Assembly (NCBI RefSeq): GCF_900129885.1
Contig: NZ_FQXE01000004.1
Coordinates: 62,001 to 126,000, forward strand
DNA length: 64,000 bases
From: Pollutimonas bauzanensis
GTDB lineage: Bacteria > Pseudomonadota > Gammaproteobacteria > Burkholderiales > Burkholderiaceae_B
Direction of reading: 5' to 3'
The position numbers and the translations under genes were made by a program. The stretch's first letter is position 1, and every line of letters begins with the position of its first letter. The notes under the pieces were generated by a model that was not told the origin of the DNA, searched no databases, and saw only the letters and a list, made by a program, of their open reading frames with translations. Shown here piece by piece: positions 25,357 to 33,361 of this stretch.

Positions 25357-26256
25357 ATGAAGCAAACAAGACCCGTCATCGGTCTGATCGGGCTCGGCAA
25401 TGCCGGCATGGCCCTGGCCGCGCCCTTGTTGAAGCAATTCGATGTCGCAGGCTATGACCGCGATGCGCGGCGCAACGACATAGCGCGCCAGGCCGGCGTG
25501 CAATTGGCGGCCAGCGCGCAGGATCTGGTTTCGCGCTGCGAGATCGTGCTGCTTTCGCTGCCCACGCCGGGCGCCTCGCGCGCCGCGGCCCGGGAAATGG
25601 CGCAAGGCGACCTTGCCGGGCGCCTGATCATCGAAACCAGCACAGTCGCGCCCGACGACATACAGTGGCTGCAGGCCTTTGCCGAGGAGCATGGCGCGAG
25701 CGTCATGGACTCGGCCATCGTCGGCGGCGTGCACAAGCTGAGCGAAGGCAAGACCACCTTTCTGGTGGGCGCCTCCGACGCGGACTATGCGCGCGCCAAG
25801 CCGGTGCTCGACGCGGCCGCCGAGGAAATTTTCCACTTGGGCCTGCCAGGCAGCGGCATGCGCGCCAAACTGGTCAATAACGCGATCGCCCATACGACCA
25901 TGGTCATGCTGATGGAGGGCGCGGCCCTCGCGAAAAAAGCCGGCGTTCCCATGAAGGTGTTCTACACGCTGATGCAGCGGGAATCGGGCCTGATGAGGCC
26001 TCTTACGCACCGCGTCGGCGAACGCATACGCCGCCAGGATTTCGAAGGGGGCATGCCGACAGCCAATGCGCGCAAGGACTCTATGCTTATCCTGGAGTTG
26101 GCGCGCGACCTGGGAGTGCCGCTGTTTACCATGCAGGCATCGCACACCGTGTATGAGATCGCCCAATCCCAAGGACTGGATCGCCTCGACTACGCATCCA
26201 TTTCCAAGCTTTGGGAAAACTGGCTGGATATCGAATTCGGATACGACGATGAGTAG
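25357..26256 (+). CDS. NAD(P)-dependent beta-hydroxy-acid dehydrogenase (3-hydroxyisobutyrate dehydrogenase family)
   Basis: A 299-residue beta-hydroxy-acid dehydrogenase. Rossmann motif GLIGLGNAGM (9-18), substrate loop DSAIVGGVHK (118-127, DxPVSGG in most relatives), catalytic Lys171 and Asn175 in RAKLVNN. Relatives reduce tartronate semialdehyde or oxidise 3-hydroxyisobutyrate; the altered substrate loop leaves this one open. Overlaps the next gene by 8 bp. Confidence 0.9.
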   Translation: MKQTRPVIGLIGLGNAGMALAAPLLKQFDVAGYDRDARRNDIARQAGVQLAASAQDLVSRCEIVLLSLPTPGASRAAAREMAQGDLAGRLIIETSTVAPDDIQWLQAFAEEHGASVMDSAIVGGVHKLSEGKTTFLVGASDADYARAKPVLDAAAEEIFHLGLPGSGMRAKLVNNAIAHTTMVMLMEGAALAKKAGVPMKVFYTLMQRESGLMRPLTHRVGERIRRQDFEGGMPTANARKDSMLILELARDLGVPLFTMQASHTVYEIAQSQGLDRLDYASISKLWENWLDIEFGYDDE

Positions 26257-27283
26257 GCAGCCGTTCAACCCCTGGTATTACGACTATCTGGACCAGATCG
26301 CCAACCTGGAACTGAAGAACAAGGCGGCGCAGCAAGGCGGCACGGAGCTGCGCTACCGGATCGCGCGGCAAAAACAGAACAATGCGGCGCTCTGCGGCCA
26401 GATCGCCCAGGCCTTGTTGCCCCGGCTGCCTGGAAGCACCGTGATACTGGTGACCGGCACCGGCAATCCCGTATGGCTGCCTCGCGGCGAAACGGACGGC
26501 CCTTCGGGCGTCGCCGTGCTGGCCCGGATCTTTTCGGCGCTGGGCGTGCGCAGCTGCGTGCTGTCGGAAGCCCGGTTCCTGCCCGGCGTCATGGCATCGG
26601 TCCAGGCCGCCGGCACCCCTTTGCTGGAGCGCGACGCGTGGCTGCAACGCCCCAATGGCGCGCTGTGCCTGGAATTTCCCACCGGCGCGGACGCCGCGGC
26701 GCCCTTCATTGACGAGCTGATGGCGGATCTGCCCGATGTATCCGCGGCCTTCTTCATCGAGAAGCCCGGTCCCGGCGCCGCGGGAGTGTTCCATAACAGC
26801 AGCGGCAAGCCCAAGGACAGCGACTGGGTCGCCCATGCGCATCTGCTCGCCGGACAAGCGCAAAAGCGCGGCGCCCTGACCATAGGGGTGGGCGACGGCG
26901 GCAACGAGATCGGCTTTGGACTGATCCGGGACGAGCTTGACGCCGATCCGGGCCATGGCTTCGGCTGCGACTGCCTATGCCCTGGCGGACTGCTGGACGC
27001 GACGCAAGTGGACTTCCTGCTTCCCGCGGCCGTTTCGAACTGGGGGGCTTACGCGATAGCCGCGGCCATAGCCCTGGCCAGCCGCCGCTTTTCACTGCTG
27101 CCGGCCTGGGAAGAAGTCGCCGCCAGCATCGCCGCGCCCATCGCCTCGGGCGCGGTCGACGGCTACAGCGGCCTGGCCCTTCCCACGGTCGATGGCACGT
27201 CCCTGGCGGCCAGCCAGGCCATCTATTCGCTGATGAATGAAGTGTTGCGGCTGGCGCGCGAAGCCGGGGAGCGGCCGCTATAA
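26249..27283 (+). CDS. D-glutamate cyclase-like protein (DUF4392)
   Basis: A 344-residue protein matching the C-terminal DUF4392 domain of D-glutamate cyclase: VTGTGNPVWLPRGETDGPSG near residue 70 and GVGDGGNEIGFG near 210. The mammalian enzyme converts D-glutamate to 5-oxo-D-proline and carries an extra DUF1445 domain, absent here. Start is the ATG at 26249 overlapping the dehydrogenase stop; the longer frame lies inside that gene. Family assignment is firm from motifs; the reaction here is inferred. Confidence 0.8.
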   Translation: MSRQPFNPWYYDYLDQIANLELKNKAAQQGGTELRYRIARQKQNNAALCGQIAQALLPRLPGSTVILVTGTGNPVWLPRGETDGPSGVAVLARIFSALGVRSCVLSEARFLPGVMASVQAAGTPLLERDAWLQRPNGALCLEFPTGADAAAPFIDELMADLPDVSAAFFIEKPGPGAAGVFHNSSGKPKDSDWVAHAHLLAGQAQKRGALTIGVGDGGNEIGFGLIRDELDADPGHGFGCDCLCPGGLLDATQVDFLLPAAVSNWGAYAIAAAIALASRRFSLLPAWEEVAASIAAPIASGAVDGYSGLALPTVDGTSLAASQAIYSLMNEVLRLAREAGERPL

Positions 27284-27322
27284 GAAAGACGGGTTCTATG
27301 GCATGCCGGGATAAATGCCGCC
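27271..27322. repeat. Dispersed repeat, copy A (SDR 3'-end fragment)
   Basis: GCGGCCGCTATAAGA (27271-27285) and the 22-bp block 27301-27322 are identical, in the same order and with nearly the same spacing (15 against 14 bp), to 36463-36477 and 36492-36513. The second block, read on the minus strand, encodes GGIYPGM followed by a stop, the C-terminus of the SDR at 36487. No SDR gene is present here, so this is a remnant or transferred fragment. Confidence 0.75.
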
Positions 27323-27335
27323 CGGCCCGCGGGCG

Positions 27336-27362
27336 GCGCTCAACCGGCGCCGCTCGAAACCC
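27336..27362. repeat. 27-bp dispersed repeat, copy 2 (IclR 3'-end fragment)
   Basis: Differs at one base from 22519-22545, the 3' end of the IclR gene. On the minus strand it reads VSSGAG and stop, against VSSDAG and stop in the intact gene. Together with copy A it makes the gap between the two convergent genes a patchwork of 3'-gene remnants. Confidence 0.7.
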
Positions 27363-27366
27363 CGCT

Positions 27367-27395
27367 GGCAAGGGCGGCATCTTGCCGCCCTTGCC
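27367..27395. terminator. Hairpin between convergent genes
   Basis: A perfect 13-bp stem GGCAAGGGCGGCA/TGCCGCCCTTGCC with 3-nt loop, between the ends of the DUF4392 gene (+) and the Bug gene (-). No T-run follows on either strand, so it may stabilise both mRNA ends rather than terminate by itself. Confidence 0.5.
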
Positions 27396-27420
27396 GCCTT
27401 CGCCATCCGGCTTCAGCGGC

Positions 27421-28419
27421 TCACTGGCGCTCGATGCCTGCCGTTTCAACCACTTGTTTCCAGCGCTTCAAGTCCTTGTCGATCTGCGCGGCGTATTGTT
27501 CCGGCGTCGTGCCTTCCGGAGCCAGGCCATTGGACTCGAGCATCTTGACGATGTCCGGCATCCTCAGGATCCGGGCTACGTTTTTCTGTAGCAGGTCGAT
27601 AATGGCTCTCGGCGTTTTTGCGGGCGCCATCAGGCCATACCAGGAATTGACCTCAAAGCCAGGGTAGGTTTCGGCAATCGCAGGCATATCTGGCAACAGC
27701 GCCGAGCGCTTCAGCGTGCTGACGCCGATGCCGCGCATTTGGCCCGACTTCAGATAAGGAACCACGCCGGCAATATTCAGGAAGGCCATATCGATCTGCT
27801 TGCCCAGCAAATCGGTAACGACGGGCGCGGCCCCTTTGTAGGGAACATGGAGCAGCTTGACGCCGGCCATATTGGCCAGGATCTCGCCGGCCAGATGGGT
27901 AGTGCTGCCGGGACCCACAGAGCCGTAAGTCAGCTCGCCGGGATGGGCGCGCGCGTATTCGACGAGCTCCTTGATACTGTGGACAGGGAGGTCGGGCCGG
28001 ACGACCAGGACCGTGGGCGCCGATACTACCTGGGTGATGGGCGCAAGGTCTTTGACGGAGTCATACGGTATGTTTTTCTGGATGGCCGGGCTGATGGTGA
28101 TGGGGCCGACGTGCGAAAACAGCAGCGTGTAGCCATCGGGGATCGCCCGCGCGACGAAGGCCGCGCCTATAGTGCCGTTGGCGCCGGCCTTGTTTTCGAG
28201 CACCACAGGCTGCTTCAGCAATTCGGACAGCTTCTGCAATATGGGCCTGGCCACGGTGTCGGCCGGCCCCCCGGCCGTCCAGGGATTGACGACCGTGATG
28301 GGGCGGTCGGGATAGCTGCCCGCGGCGGCGGACGGCAACGATACGCTGGATGCCGCCAGCGCCAGCGCACTGAGGCAGGCTAACACTGGCCGGCGGGAGG
28401 GCTGGAATGTCTTATACAT
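27421..28419 (-). CDS. Bug/TctC-family periplasmic binding protein
   Basis: A 332-residue receptor, start ATG 28419 with GGAGAC 5 nt before. Signal peptide about 1-33. NPWTAGGPADTVARP, NKAGANGTIGAAFVA and HVPYKGAAPVVTDLLGKQ are the Bug loops. Last gene of the 35536-27421 acyl-CoA operon; it may bind the acid that the acetate-CoA-ligase-like enzyme activates. No permease linked. Confidence 0.93.
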   Translation of the reverse strand: MYKTFQPSRRPVLACLSALALAASSVSLPSAAAGSYPDRPITVVNPWTAGGPADTVARPILQKLSELLKQPVVLENKAGANGTIGAAFVARAIPDGYTLLFSHVGPITISPAIQKNIPYDSVKDLAPITQVVSAPTVLVVRPDLPVHSIKELVEYARAHPGELTYGSVGPGSTTHLAGEILANMAGVKLLHVPYKGAAPVVTDLLGKQIDMAFLNIAGVVPYLKSGQMRGIGVSTLKRSALLPDMPAIAETYPGFEVNSWYGLMAPAKTPRAIIDLLQKNVARILRMPDIVKMLESNGLAPEGTTPEQYAAQIDKDLKRWKQVVETAGIERQ

Positions 28420-28462
28420 GGTTTGTCTCCTTGTTCTCTGCGGTGGGGTTATTGCTGTTGCT

Positions 28463-29053
28463 TCACTGGTTCGGGAAGTCGACGTCCCGGGAGGTCGAGA
28501 GCGTCGCGAAGCGCGATACAGCGGCCATGGACTGATCGTGATCTTCGCTGGAAAACGATGCGCAGCAATCCTCCAGCACCACGCATTCGTAGTCGCGATC
28601 GTGAGCGTCACGCACCGTCGCCTGGACCACTGCATTGGATGAGACCCCGCCCAGATAGACGTGCCGTATCGCATGCGCGCGCAGAATGGGCTCCAGGTTA
28701 GTGCCATAGAAGGGGCTGACCCGGTGTTTCACGATGTCGAAGTCATGAGCATGGGGCGCGAGTTCGGAATGTACTTCGGTGCCCCATGTTCCGAGTTTGA
28801 AGAGCCCGTTCTCGCGCGCCTTGGAAAAAATGGGCGATGAGGGAGGACATTCGCGATAATCGCTGGAAAAGCCTACCCGGACATAGCCGATCAGCATGCC
28901 GGCAGCGCGGGCCTTCTCCAGGGCGCGGGCGGTATTCTGGATGACCTGCCGGTCTTGCACCTGGGCGCCCAGCGGGCCTTTGCCGTTGGGGCCGTCGGCA
29001 TGAACGAGATCGTTCATCATGTCCAGGACGAGGTAGATGGATTTTGCAGTCAT
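28463..29053 (-). CDS. Isochorismatase-family hydrolase lacking the usual Cys
   Basis: A 196-residue cysteine-hydrolase-fold protein. Asp11 (LVLDMMND) and Lys109 (DIVKHRVSPF) of the catalytic triad are present, but at the nucleophile position the typical GVSTNVCV is GVSSNAVV, with Val142 for Cys. True isochorismatases and YecD also lack it, so the fold can act without covalent catalysis. Its role in an acyl-CoA operon is unclear. Confidence 0.85.
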   Translation of the reverse strand: MTAKSIYLVLDMMNDLVHADGPNGKGPLGAQVQDRQVIQNTARALEKARAAGMLIGYVRVGFSSDYRECPPSSPIFSKARENGLFKLGTWGTEVHSELAPHAHDFDIVKHRVSPFYGTNLEPILRAHAIRHVYLGGVSSNAVVQATVRDAHDRDYECVVLEDCCASFSSEDHDQSMAAVSRFATLSTSRDVDFPNQ

Positions 29054-29097
29054 GGGAACTCCGTATTGAATGTAAGGGATCTAAAATTCGGGGGCTG

Positions 29098-29877
29098 TCA
29101 GCGGCCAGTGAATCTGGGACTGCGTTTTTCACGAAAAGCCTGGGCGGCTTCCAGACGATCTTCTGTGTTGAGCAAGTGGGTGAACAGGTCTATTTCGTGC
29201 CGCATACCCACAGAAAGCGGAACCTCGGCGCCGGCCCGCACGGCCTCTTTGGCGAACTGCGCGGCCAGGGGCGGAAGCAATGCGATTCTGCCGGCCATGG
29301 CGCGCGCCAATCCATCCAGCGCATCGGGCTCGGCAAGACGGGACACCAAGCCCATCGACAAGGCGCGCTGCGCGGCTATGCGTTCTCCGGTAAGGATCAG
29401 ATCGAGCGCTACGCCCATCCCTATGATGCGGCTGATGCGTTGGGTGCCTCCGGCCGCTGGAATGATGCCATGGCCGGTTTCCGGGAAACCGAAGGTGGCG
29501 TCCGCCGCGGCGATACGGATGTCGCATGCCAGCGCGATTTCAAGCCCCCCACCGAGACAATAGCCATGTATCGATGCAATCACCGGCTTGACGGCGCGAT
29601 CGAACGCGGCAATCCAGTGGCCGTGCGCCCGTTGCTGCCTGTACGCGACCGGAGCATCAACGGCGGAAAATTCTTTTATGTCGGCTCCGACGCAGAACGC
29701 GCGCGGACCGGAACCCCGCAGGACGATGACCCGCACCTCCGGGTTGGCATCGGCTGCGTCGATGGCGGCGGGCAGGGCCTGCCGGATGTCATCATTGATT
29801 GCATTCAACGCATCGGGACGGTTGAGGCTTATCCAGGCGATGGCGTCTTCAATGTGTGTAACAACAGAATCAGTCAT
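29098..29877 (-). CDS. Enoyl-CoA hydratase/isomerase
   Basis: A 259-residue crotonase-family protein. LNRPDALNAIN, CVGADIKEF and GYCLGGGLEIALACDIRI form the CoA site and oxyanion hole; FPETGHGIIPAAGGTQR has the catalytic Glu of true hydratases. It probably hydrates the enoyl-CoA made by the acyl-CoA dehydrogenase of the same operon. It overlaps the DUF35 gene by 4 bp. Confidence 0.92.
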   Translation of the reverse strand: MTDSVVTHIEDAIAWISLNRPDALNAINDDIRQALPAAIDAADANPEVRVIVLRGSGPRAFCVGADIKEFSAVDAPVAYRQQRAHGHWIAAFDRAVKPVIASIHGYCLGGGLEIALACDIRIAAADATFGFPETGHGIIPAAGGTQRISRIIGMGVALDLILTGERIAAQRALSMGLVSRLAEPDALDGLARAMAGRIALLPPLAAQFAKEAVRAGAEVPLSVGMRHEIDLFTHLLNTEDRLEAAQAFREKRSPRFTGR

Positions 29878-30284
29878 GGGGTCTCCTTGGGCACTTGAGG
29901 CTCGTCGGGCTCAAACAGCGGCTCGGGCATCGCCGCCGGTCCGCACACACGGACCCGCATTCCGATCCGGATGCTGTCCGGGTCCACGTTGACAATGCGG
30001 GTCAGCAAATGGGGGCCTTCATCGGTAGCGACGATGGCGATCGCATAAGGAATGCCGGCGGCGAAAGCCGGTTTGGGAGCCCGGTGAACGACCGAATAGC
30101 TGTACACCTCGCCCTTGCCGCTGGCCCGGGCGGGGGCGATGCGGGTCCCCCCGCAAAACGGGCATGCAGGCCGCGGATAGAAGTGAAATTGTCCGCAGTC
30201 CGTGCAATACGGCAAGGCAAATCCAAGGCCTCGCACGCGATCCCAATAGCGGCCGCTTTCGGCATCGGAGGATTGTATCGACAT
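29874..30284 (-). CDS. Zn-ribbon/OB-fold DUF35 protein
   Basis: A 136-residue protein with a rubredoxin-like zinc ribbon (C27, C30, C41, C44) followed by an OB fold (SGKGEVYSYSVVHR). Such proteins bind acyl-CoA and pair with thiolase-fold partners, as ChsH2/DUF35 does with the aldolase Ltp2. Its gene starts 5 bp after the thiolase-fold gene, so a heteromeric complex is likely. Confidence 0.9.
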   Translation of the reverse strand: MSIQSSDAESGRYWDRVRGLGFALPYCTDCGQFHFYPRPACPFCGGTRIAPARASGKGEVYSYSVVHRAPKPAFAAGIPYAIAIVATDEGPHLLTRIVNVDPDSIRIGMRVRVCGPAAMPEPLFEPDEPQVPKETP

Positions 30285-30289
30285 AGTAT

Positions 30290-31462
30290 TTACGCCTTGG
30301 CAATGATCAGTGAGCTGTGCAGGCCAACGATGCCGCCGTTGCCATGAACAAGTGCGACTTCGGCGCCGGGCACTTGCCGGGCGCCGGCCTGGTGGCGGAC
30401 CTGGCGCACACCTTCCAGAAGATGAAACATGCCTCCCGCCAGGCCAGGGTGTCCGCCCGACAGGAGGCCGCCATGCGTGGTGACCGGCAAATGGCCGCCC
30501 AGGCCGATGCCGCCGTTTTCCACATAGCGTCCACCCTCACCTTTTGCGCAAAAGCCCAGGTCCTCGAGTTCGACAATGACCGTAATCGTAAAGCAGTCAT
30601 AAAGCTCGGCCACATCGATATCCGCGGGAGCGAGGCCGGCCATGGCGAAGGCGTCTTTCCCCGACTGCACTGCTCCCGTCGTGGTCACATTCTTGTAATC
30701 GCCAATATAGGTATGCGAATGACCATAGCCATGTCCCAGCAGCCGGACCGGCGCCTGGCGCAAATCCCGCGCCCGCTCGGGCGTCGTTACGATGAACGCC
30801 GCGGCGCCGTCCGATACCACCGCGCAATCCAGCATGCGCAAAGGCGAAGTGATGGTTTTCGATTGCATGACATCGGCAATGGAGAGCAATTCCTTCTTGT
30901 GCGCATTGGGATTCAGCGAGGCATGCTTGCGCAGCGTTACGGCTACCTCGGCCATTTGCTCCAGCGTGGTGCCATACTCATGCATATGGCGCTGCGCGAC
31001 GAGCGCGTAAAGTGTGGGAACCAGCGGGCCGTAGGGTGCTTCGAATTCCGGGTGGGCCCACCCGGCGTCGGCGAGCTTCTGTACGGCCGCGCCTTGCGAG
31101 CTGAAAGAAAGCATGTTCTGGCCCGCGACGCAAAGCACGGTTTCGCATTGCCCCGTTGCGACCGCCATGGCTGCGTGATGCGCCATGGCGGTGCCGGATG
31201 CGCCCGCCACATCCAGCGTGGCGAGGTAGCGGGGGCGAAGGCCCAGGCCCTCGGATACGACGCCGCAGGGCATAGCCCAGTTTTCCACCCGTACCGGAGT
31301 TGTCAGCAAGCCGTCCACGTCGCACAGGGAGAGGCCGGCGTCATCGAGCGCCTGCAATGCCGCCATACGCTGCAGGCCCAGCGCGTCCAAGTGCGGGACA
31401 CGCCCTACGGCGCTCTCGCCGATGCCCACAATGACGGCACTAAGAGGTGACCGCCGGCTCAT
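30290..31462 (-). CDS. Thiolase-fold protein (SCP-x/Ltp2-like) without nucleophilic Cys
   Basis: A 390-residue thiolase-superfamily protein; the ATG at 31462 overlaps the acyl-CoA dehydrogenase stop (ATGA). At the nucleophile position, where thiolases have ACASG or CGSG, it has VAGASG, so ordinary Claisen cleavage is unlikely. ELYDCFTITVI, GEGGRYVENGG and LLSGGHPG retain the C-terminal active-site Tyr/His region. Ltp2-type members of this group are retro-aldolases working with a DUF35 partner, which is encoded next. Confidence 0.87.
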   Translation of the reverse strand: MSRRSPLSAVIVGIGESAVGRVPHLDALGLQRMAALQALDDAGLSLCDVDGLLTTPVRVENWAMPCGVVSEGLGLRPRYLATLDVAGASGTAMAHHAAMAVATGQCETVLCVAGQNMLSFSSQGAAVQKLADAGWAHPEFEAPYGPLVPTLYALVAQRHMHEYGTTLEQMAEVAVTLRKHASLNPNAHKKELLSIADVMQSKTITSPLRMLDCAVVSDGAAAFIVTTPERARDLRQAPVRLLGHGYGHSHTYIGDYKNVTTTGAVQSGKDAFAMAGLAPADIDVAELYDCFTITVIVELEDLGFCAKGEGGRYVENGGIGLGGHLPVTTHGGLLSGGHPGLAGGMFHLLEGVRQVRHQAGARQVPGAEVALVHGNGGIVGLHSSLIIAKA

Positions 31463-32601
31463 CGCAGCACCTCTCGCGCAATCATCATGCGCTGTATCTC
31501 GGATGAGCCTTCGCCCACGCGATAATGACGCACATCGCGGTAGAAACGCTCCACGGGGAAACCGCGAACCAGGCCCATGCCGCCGTGGATCTGCACGGCG
31601 CGGTCGGCCACCCGTCCCACCATTTCGGAAGCGGACAACTTGCACATGCTGGCGGCCGAACCGACGTCTTCCCCGGCGTCTATGCGCCGCAGGGTCTCGT
31701 AGACCAGCGCGCGCACCGTGGCCAGTTCGGTTGCCGAATCGGCAAGCATCCACTGTATGGCTTGCCTATCGGCCAACGGTTTGCCGAAGGTATATCGTTC
31801 TTTCGCATACGCGGCCGACATTTCCAGCAGACGGTCTGCGGCCCCTACGCAGGAACAGGCTACTCCCATGCGTCCGCTGGTAAGCGATTCCATGGCGACC
31901 TTGAAGCCCTGCCCTACCTCGCCCAGCACCGATGCCGATGACAACTCGCAGTTTTCGAAAGACAGCTCGGCAAGCTTGATGGGATCCGACCCTATCGTGG
32001 TGTCGACCCGGGTGACGCTGAATCCGGGCGTATTCTTGTCCACCAGAAAGGCGGTAATCCCTCCGCGGCCGCGCTTCTTCGCATCCGTGACCGCCATGAC
32101 GAGCACAACATCGGCCAGATGCGCGCCGCTGATGTAATGCTTGCGCCCATCTAGAACCCAGCCGTCTCCCCTTGGCTCGGCACGGGTCTTGATGGCCTGC
32201 GCATCGGAGCCGGCATCGGGTTCGGTGAGCGCAAACGACGCGTGCAAGGTTCCTGTGCATAATCCGGTCAGGTATCTTTCCTGCTGCCCGCGAGTGCCGA
32301 AGCGGGCGATGGCGATAGGGTTGAGGCCGCTGGTGGCATCGAGCATCAGGGTGAATATGCGGTGTGATCGACTGAACTCTTCAAGAACGAGACAGTAGGT
32401 GGGCAGGTCGAAATCGCCTCCCCCGAACTCCGCGGGCATGCGCATGCCCAGGTAGCCGTGCTCACGCAGCAGCGGCACAGTGCGTTCCGGCACTTCGCCG
32501 GTCAGGTCGATCTCGTGGGCGATAGGTTCCAATTGGTCCTGCGTGAATCGGCGCACGGCGGCGCGCATTTCAGCCAGGTCGGCATTGATTTCTAATTGCA
32601 T
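31459..32601 (-). CDS. Acyl-CoA dehydrogenase
   Basis: A 380-residue FAD acyl-CoA dehydrogenase of usual length. FALTEPDAGSDAQAIKTRA, YISGAHLADVVLV and the C-terminal QIHGGMGLVRGFPVERFYRD are diagnostic. Catalytic base probably within the last helix region (VGEGSSEIQRMMIAREVLR). It would introduce the 2,3 double bond before hydration. It starts 3 nt after the preceding gene. Confidence 0.95.
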   Translation of the reverse strand: MQLEINADLAEMRAAVRRFTQDQLEPIAHEIDLTGEVPERTVPLLREHGYLGMRMPAEFGGGDFDLPTYCLVLEEFSRSHRIFTLMLDATSGLNPIAIARFGTRGQQERYLTGLCTGTLHASFALTEPDAGSDAQAIKTRAEPRGDGWVLDGRKHYISGAHLADVVLVMAVTDAKKRGRGGITAFLVDKNTPGFSVTRVDTTIGSDPIKLAELSFENCELSSASVLGEVGQGFKVAMESLTSGRMGVACSCVGAADRLLEMSAAYAKERYTFGKPLADRQAIQWMLADSATELATVRALVYETLRRIDAGEDVGSAASMCKLSASEMVGRVADRAVQIHGGMGLVRGFPVERFYRDVRHYRVGEGSSEIQRMMIAREVLR

Positions 32602-32604
32602 CGT

Positions 32605-33345
32605 TTATCTCTGGTCAGCTCGATAGGTAGGTGCCTGGCCTGCGGTAAAGGCATGGCGGGAACTTTCGGTGGCAAGGGCCGCCGCTTGCGCCAGGTTCCG
32701 GCGCACATCGCGATTCATCCAGCGCTTGTTGCTTGCATAGGCGTGGCCTGAGCGCAAGGCATGTTCGGCTGCGCGCGCCGCGCAATCCGGCGCCAGCGCA
32801 GCGAGCGGCGCGACCCTGTCGACCATTCCGGATGCCAGCGCGTCCGGAGCGTTCATGCGTTCACCCAACTGGACCAGGCGGTGCAGCGTTCGCCATTGCG
32901 TCCGAGGTGAAATAAGCGCCGCGGACATCGGCGTGGGCAGCCCCAGCGTGATTTCCGGAAATGACAGCCAGGCGGTGTCAGCCATGATCACTTCATCGCA
33001 AGCCAGGGCCAGCATGGCGCCGGCGCCGATGGCCGGGGCCTGCACGGCGGCGAGCAGAGGCTTGGGGAATTCGAGCAGTGCAAGCAAAGTAGCCAACAAC
33101 AACTCGCGGCGCTTCAGGGCCGCGACGCCGGACGGCAATTCGGCAAATTCCTTCAGGTCCGCTCCGGCGCAGAAAGCCCGCTCGCCGCTTGCCCGCAACA
33201 CGACAGCCCGTATGTTCTCGTCGCCAGACGCACAACCCAGTCCCGCGACCAGGGCCTGATGCGTTCCGGCGTCCAGCGCATTGGCGGCGCGAGGCCGCGT
33301 GATCGTAAGCCAGCACACATTCGCGTCCACCACGGTATCGATCAT
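32605..33345 (-). CDS. Enoyl-CoA hydratase/isomerase family protein, second copy
   Basis: A 246-residue crotonase-fold protein. ITRPRAANALDAGTH, FCAGADLKEF and APAIGAGAMLALACDEVI. The SFPEITLGLPTPMS segment has only the first acidic residue, so activity may differ from the 29098 protein. Start ATG 33345 preferred because GAGGG lies 8 nt before it; a start at 33375 would overlap the preceding gene. Confidence 0.88.
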   Translation of the reverse strand: MIDTVVDANVCWLTITRPRAANALDAGTHQALVAGLGCASGDENIRAVVLRASGERAFCAGADLKEFAELPSGVAALKRRELLLATLLALLEFPKPLLAAVQAPAIGAGAMLALACDEVIMADTAWLSFPEITLGLPTPMSAALISPRTQWRTLHRLVQLGERMNAPDALASGMVDRVAPLAALAPDCAARAAEHALRSGHAYASNKRWMNRDVRRNLAQAAALATESSRHAFTAGQAPTYRADQR

Positions 33346-33361
33346 CGGAATGGCCCTCGCA

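Noticed and set aside
24523-26268. 581-codon minus-strand frame opposite the MBL and dehydrogenase genes
   Set aside because: Shadow of two clearly recognisable plus-strand genes; no domain.
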